This document shows positions 6,556 to 9,935 of a DNA stretch of 9,935 bases, piece after piece. The notes beneath the pieces were generated by a model. That model made no database searches and was not told the origin of the DNA. It saw only the letters and a list, made by a program, of their open reading frames with translations. Position 1 is the first letter of the stretch. The number at the start of each line of letters is the position of its first letter. The stretch is from an uncultured Caulobacterales bacterium (lineage in GTDB: Bacteria; Pseudomonadota; Alphaproteobacteria; Caulobacterales; Maricaulaceae), in assembly GCA_938007945.1 (NCBI GenBank), contig CALLME010000056.1, positions 1 to 9,935 on the forward strand. Direction: 5' to 3'. The position numbers and the translations under genes are program-made.

Positions 6556-8081
6556 GACGGCGCGAATTTGTCGTCGGCTGCATTAATATTAAGGACACGT
6601 GTTTTTACGTCGCCATCATAGACGGAGCCGACGGGGAGGGCTTTGGGCTCAAAGAGGCCCTCAGGCAGGTGAAAATTACGCGTTTCAATCTGGTTCAAGC
6701 ATTTTGGGCGAATACCTGTAGCACGAAATTCTCCGATGACTTCGTGATTAGGTCCCGTGCCTGTACGCGTGTAATTGAAAATTTCTTGCATTTGAATAAT
6801 CTCACCTTCCATCCCGACGATTTCAGCGACCGAGGTGATCTTACGCTGTCCATCTGAAAGACGCTGAGCCTGCACAATAATGCCGACGGCACTTGCGATT
6901 TGTCCTGCTACGGCCTCTGGCGTGATTTTCATATCTCCCATCGCGACCATCTGCTCAAGGCGAGTTATTGCGTCACGAGGTGTATTTGCATGAAGTGTGG
7001 CCATAGAGCCTTCATGACCTGTATTCATCGCTTGAAGCATATCAAAGGCTTCTTCGCCGCGTACTTCTCCCAAGATAACGCGGTCAGGTCGCATCCGCAG
7101 AGCGTTTTTTACGAGCTCCCTTTGTTTGATTTCGCCGTTACCTTCTATGTTGGCGGGACGTGTTTCCATGCGTGCCACATGAGGTTGTTGTAGTTGAAGT
7201 TCCGCAGCGTCTTCGATAGTAATCAAGCGCTCTTTTTCAGATATGGATTGTGAAAGCGCGTTCAAAAGTGTGGTCTTACCAGAGCCTGTGCCGCCCGAAA
7301 TGAGGATCGTGACTCTGGCACGGCAAGCCGCCCAAATAAATTGCGCGACGGCATCTGGAATAGCGTTGAACTCGACGAGCCTATCCAATGTGAAAGGTGT
7401 TTTAGAGAACTTACGAATAGAAACGAGAGGACCGTCCACAGCGATCGGGGCAATCGCCACATTGACGCGCGACCCGTCCAGCAAACGTGCATCACAAAGC
7501 GGTTGGCTTTCATCCACACGACGCCCAACAGTGGCTACAATGCGGTTGATAATACGCAACAGGTGAGGTTCATTTGCGAATTGAACTCCAGACAGTTCAA
7601 GCTCTCCGCCGCGCTCGACATAGACTTGCTCATGCGTGTTTATCAATATGTCAGATACACTATCATCCTGAAGCAACGGCTCCAACGGGCCCAAGCCCGT
7701 CATCTCATCAAAAATACCTTCGGCAAGTTGTATGATTTCGGGGGATGTCAGTTTGAGTTTCTCATCAAGCACGATTTCGCGAACTATGCTCAACACTTGT
7801 TCACGCAAGCGCGGTGTGTCGAGACCATCCAGCGCAGCAAGATCAATATCCTCAATCAGGCGGGCGTGAATGCGAACTTTAGTTTCAAGCCAAGCCTTCT
7901 GAGCCGATTTTCGTAAGTCATCCGTCGTTGGCGCTGCTGTTTTTTTTAACCCAGACGTCGGAGTCTTTACGACTTCAATAAGAGTTTCTGGACCAGCTGC
8001 CACTTCAGTTACAGGCGATTGGGCCTGTTCCGGCTCTAGCCCATCAGGTTCTTCGACTAAAAATTTTGAAAACTTTCCCAT
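6552..8081 (-). CDS. cpaF: CpaF (TadA), Tad pilus secretion ATPase
   Basis: This 509-residue type II/IV secretion ATPase is the motor of the Tad pilus at the cytoplasmic face. Walker A is GGTGSGKT (263-270), the Asp box is TIEDAAEL (288-295), Walker B is VILGEVRG (335-342), and the His box is [12 protein letters not shown] (356-367). ARMETR (303-308) and [16 protein letters not shown] (330-345) are typical of TadA/CpaF. Residues 1-60 are a variable, probably disordered leader rich in Pro, Glu and Thr. The N-terminal domain occupies about 65-230. The ATG is preceded in frame by a stop four codons upstream, so no longer product is possible. There is no recognisable Shine-Dalgarno; the upstream mRNA is U- and A-rich. 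A run of eight A's in the coding strand (7940-7947) encodes part of L45-K46-K47. All catalytic residues are intact. Confidence 0.97.
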   Translation of the reverse strand: MGKFSKFLVEEPDGLEPEQAQSPVTEVAAGPETLIEVVKTPTSGLKKTAAPTTDDLRKSAQKAWLETKVRIHARLIEDIDLAALDGLDTPRLREQVLSIVREIVLDEKLKLTSPEIIQLAEGIFDEMTGLGPLEPLLQDDSVSDILINTHEQVYVERGGELELSGVQFANEPHLLRIINRIVATVGRRVDESQPLCDARLLDGSRVNVAIAPIAVDGPLVSIRKFSKTPFTLDRLVEFNAIPDAVAQFIWAACRARVTILISGGTGSGKTTLLNALSQSISEKERLITIEDAAELQLQQPHVARMETRPANIEGNGEIKQRELVKNALRMRPDRVILGEVRGEEAFDMLQAMNTGHEGSMATLHANTPRDAITRLEQMVAMGDMKITPEAVAGQIASAVGIIVQAQRLSDGQRKITSVAEIVGMEGEIIQMQEIFNYTRTGTGPNHEVIGEFRATGIRPKCLNQIETRNFHLPEGLFEPKALPVGSVYDGDVKTRVLNINAADDKFAPS

Positions 8082-8149
8082 GATGAAAAGTTAAAATGGC
8101 GGCGCTAAAATCAGGTTAGAGGACGCAATTAATATTGTCTAAATATGAA
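8082..8149 (-). promoter_or_regulatory. AT-rich spacer between cpaE and cpaF
   Basis: These 68 bases are the largest gap in the tad operon. The spacer is AT-rich at the cpaE end and contains most of an imperfect stem-loop. It could hold a processing site, an attenuator or a secondary promoter for cpaF. I see no convincing -35/-10 pair and no Shine-Dalgarno in front of cpaF. Confidence 0.3.
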
Positions 8150-8151
8150 TT
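8127..8151 (-). other. AT-only imperfect stem-loop over the cpaE stop codon
   Basis: AATTAATATT (8127-8136) pairs with AATATGAATT (8142-8151) with one mismatch (8131/8147) around a 5-base loop. The stem has no G-C pair, so it is thermally weak. It overlaps the cpaE stop (8150-8152). It has no poly-T tail that would make it an intrinsic terminator. Confidence 0.3.
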
Positions 8152-9313
8152 AAGCCGCCGCGCGTTTGCGTCTGCGGTCTTTGAATATCCCGCGTGGTTT
8201 TTCCTTTTTTGGCAACCATTTTAGAGATAGTTCGTGCACATCTTTGACAAAGCGGGCTTCGGGCCTGATGATCTCAACGGCTTCGCCGCAGTTTATCGCT
8301 TCACGTGTTGTGTCGTAGTCCACACAAATCGTTGCAGAGACGTTACGCTTAAGCGCTTTTTCGGCATCGGCAAGTCGGATAGAGTTTCTGAATGAACGCC
8401 GTTCCACTTTATTCAATACGACCTCGCAATGCACATTCTGGTTCAATACTGTTTCAATATTGGCGATGCGCGCGCGGGTCGTGTGTAGAGACGGAATTGT
8501 CAATTCGCCGACCATGGCAAAATGATCTGCACCGGCGATTGCCGCGCCAACCCATGATTGCCAAACACGCGGTAAATCAAGGATTATATGATCATAAACG
8601 CTTGAGGCGGCATCAAGTAGCGCAAGAATAGTTTCAGGATTTGCAAGGCTATTTGCACCAAGCGCATTCGGGGTCGCGAGCACGGCAATGCCACTTTCAT
8701 GGTGGCTCATCAACGCTTGCACGATGGAGCTATCGATACGGCTCGCGGGGCCGCATATATCAGAAATTTCAAGGGCAGGCGGCACGTCAAGATAGGCCGC
8801 ACAACTCCCTGTCTCAAAATCCAAATCAATCAAGCAAACCTTTGGATCAGTTTGGGCCGTTAAGCTTACTTTTTTCTGTGTCCGCTTGGCGATGTCATGG
8901 GCAAATTGGATGCAAATGGACGTGACGCCAGTCCCGCCGCTCGCGCCCATAAAGGCGTAGCATTTAGCTTCTGACGAATGCGTCGTTGCAGCTATTGGCG
9001 ATGGTGCGACTGCATCCTCTTGCCTTTCCGCATAGCTGTTAGGCGGCGCAGTATTTTGTGGATTTAGGTGAAACTCTGCTGTCGCAATCACGACATTATC
9101 TTCAAAAACAGACTCTAAATTCGCAAGGTTGTCGGACTCAACACTTAAGGGCTCTACGGCGTCCTGTGCCGTCGCAACTGGGTATGAAGGGTCATGCTCT
9201 AAAGCTAAGGTGAGCGGCATAGGGTTCGGTCGTAAATCTCCATGTGGCTTTGGTTCAGGAATGGCTATATCTACCTCTGAATTTGGGTCCACAAACTTTT
9301 CGAAAATATCCAT
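8150..9313 (-). CDS. cpaE: CpaE (TadZ), MinD/ParA-like Tad pilus localisation protein with a degenerate P-loop
   Basis: This 387-residue protein has a ParA/MinD-type domain from about 116 to 365: P-loop region GASGGTGVTS (123-132), CLIDLDFETG (160-169) as the Walker A' strand, and HIILDLPR (242-249) as Walker B. In the P-loop neither the MinD signature lysine (S125 here) nor the canonical lysine (V130 here) is present, so ATP hydrolysis is doubtful. TadZ/CpaE proteins are known as atypical ATPases that direct the pilus machine to its site, often a cell pole. Residues 1-115 are acidic, Pro/Asn/Glu-rich and probably disordered. They show no receiver fold, whereas Caulobacter CpaE and many TadZ proteins have a receiver-like N-terminal domain. 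The C-terminus is strongly basic (KDRRRKRAAA). The start has a Shine-Dalgarno-like GGGGAAG overlapping the end of tadE. Confidence 0.92.
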   Translation of the reverse strand: MDIFEKFVDPNSEVDIAIPEPKPHGDLRPNPMPLTLALEHDPSYPVATAQDAVEPLSVESDNLANLESVFEDNVVIATAEFHLNPQNTAPPNSYAERQEDAVAPSPIAATTHSSEAKCYAFMGASGGTGVTSICIQFAHDIAKRTQKKVSLTAQTDPKVCLIDLDFETGSCAAYLDVPPALEISDICGPASRIDSSIVQALMSHHESGIAVLATPNALGANSLANPETILALLDAASSVYDHIILDLPRVWQSWVGAAIAGADHFAMVGELTIPSLHTTRARIANIETVLNQNVHCEVVLNKVERRSFRNSIRLADAEKALKRNVSATICVDYDTTREAINCGEAVEIIRPEARFVKDVHELSLKWLPKKEKPRGIFKDRRRKRAAA

Positions 9314-9316
9314 AAT

Positions 9317-9323
9317 CTTCCCC
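9317..9323 (-). promoter_or_regulatory. Shine-Dalgarno of cpaE
   Basis: GGGGAAG on the minus strand ends three bases before the ATG at 9313 and abuts the tadE stop codon (TAAGGGGAAG). It is the clearest ribosome binding site in the visible tad operon and supports this start. Confidence 0.65.
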
Positions 9324-9935
9324 TTACGCGCCAGAGCGCATATCCTCGGCTACGACTGTCACGCTTACGGGTGGCATCTTTCGAATTTTGCCTGGTGTAA
9401 AATACTTCAAGACCGCAAATTCGAAATCTAAGTCTGTGAGGGTAAGTGTAATAAGCGGCGCAGGAGAGGCAGGGAAACCGGTTCGTCCAAGGCCACTACT
9501 CTGATAGCTGAGTTCAACATTTTCGGGGCGAACTTGGCTAAATAGGTCACACATACCGCGTCTCGCCCGAGATGTTGCGGCACACGCGCCGTCATTATCA
9601 GGACCGTACACAATCTCCTCAAGGACAGCGGCATTATAGGCGCCTTGGTTACAGCTTTGGCTCGCGCCTGCACAGCGGTATAAATAATCAGGCATGGGCT
9701 GACCCGCGCGTTCACCATCTTCCATACCTGTCATTGTCGATAGTTGGTTCGACACGGGCGCAGACGTGGCGGCAAGCCTTGCGCCGATACGCGCAGACTG
9801 TTGCGCCGCATTCCATTGGAAGAAGCCGTAGCAGACTTCAAATGCGGCAATCGTCAGAGTTACCATGATGCTTAAAATGAACGCTGTCTCAACTGATACA
9901 GCGCCGTCTTCATTGCGGCGAAATTTAGAGAGCAA
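9324..9935 (-). CDS. tadE: TadE-like minor pilin/pseudopilin, 5' end at or beyond the window edge
   Basis: About 203 residues are visible. The first visible codon is TTG at the window edge, so the true start may lie outside. The basic leader (K4, R6, R7) leads into NEDGAVSVETAF, followed by a single hydrophobic segment (about 13-37) and a periplasmic part. GAVSVE (11-16) fits the prepilin-peptidase pattern: cleavage after G11 with Glu at +5. This is the hallmark of TadE/TadF pseudopilins, though they usually have EY where this has ET. Four cysteines lie in the periplasmic domain (near 88, 95, 118 and 128), in LYRC, SQSC, GAC and GMC contexts, suggesting one or two disulfides. The gene ends ten bases before cpaE. 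The family is required for pilus assembly, with a probable role as minor or initiating pilins. TadF or TadG are alternatives, but the length and motif favour TadE-like. Confidence 0.85.
   Translation of the reverse strand: MLSKFRRNEDGAVSVETAFILSIMVTLTIAAFEVCYGFFQWNAAQQSARIGARLAATSAPVSNQLSTMTGMEDGERAGQPMPDYLYRCAGASQSCNQGAYNAAVLEEIVYGPDNDGACAATSRARRGMCDLFSQVRPENVELSYQSSGLGRTGFPASPAPLITLTLTDLDFEFAVLKYFTPGKIRKMPPVSVTVVAEDMRSGA

Noticed and set aside
7341..7916. 191-codon open frame on the + strand opposite cpaF
   Set aside because: It is antisense to well-conserved cpaF codons, shows no recognisable motif or Shine-Dalgarno, and its composition is that expected from the reverse complement of a real gene.
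8082..8153. CtrA-type binding site (TTAA-N7-TTAA) in the cpaE-cpaF spacer
   Set aside because: TTAA half-sites occur at 8091, 8129 and 8150, but none are spaced by seven bases, so the motif is not met.
1..9935. Mobile element, CRISPR array, toxin-antitoxin or phage-defence system
   Set aside because: All eight coding regions are assigned to housekeeping-type families. I found no direct-repeat arrays, transposase or integrase motifs, or small paired genes on either strand.

Overview
The window looks like chromosomal DNA from a Gram-negative alphaproteobacterium of moderate GC content (about half G+C by eye). The evidence is a CpaE/CpaF-style Tad pilus locus, two lipoprotein signal peptides, and an alpha/beta hydrolase of a type I associate with proteobacterial OsmC fusions. 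A marine Maricaulales/Hyphomonadaceae-type host would fit, but that is inference only. Coding density is very high. There are no RNA genes, mobile elements or CRISPR arrays that I can support.

Left part (1-3749, + strand): a 111-base leader with small dyads and a clear Shine-Dalgarno precedes a 959-residue two-domain M16 zinc metallopeptidase. It is predicted to be a lipoprotein, with the active site in the N-terminal half and a degenerate C-terminal half. Its stop overlaps the start of an alpha/beta hydrolase (TAATG) that resembles the hydrolase half of hydrolase-OsmC fusion proteins but has no OsmC domain. The two genes probably form one operon.

Right part (9935-3746, - strand): part of a tad/cpa operon for a type IVc (Flp/Tad) pilus, read right to left: tadE (5' end at the window edge), cpaE (tadZ), cpaF (tadA), tadB, tadC, tadD. 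CpaF is the motor ATPase, TadB and TadC are the inner-membrane platform, CpaE is a polar-localisation MinD-like protein, TadD is a TPR lipoprotein (pilotin-like in the family), and TadE is a pseudopilin-like minor component. The rest of the locus (prepilin, prepilin peptidase, CpaB, secretin) should lie beyond 9935 or elsewhere. The cpaF-tadB-tadC-tadD genes are packed with overlaps of 4 and 1 nt and a gap of 6 nt, and mostly lack Shine-Dalgarno sequences, so translational coupling is likely. The only sizeable gap is the 68-bp AT-rich spacer between cpaE and cpaF.

The two operons converge and their stop codons overlap in a TTAA palindrome (3746-3749), flanked by GC-rich inverted repeats. I see no wholly new system here. 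The more notable points are the CpaE that lacks both P-loop lysines and a receiver domain, the stand-alone hydrolase, and the compact convergent junction.
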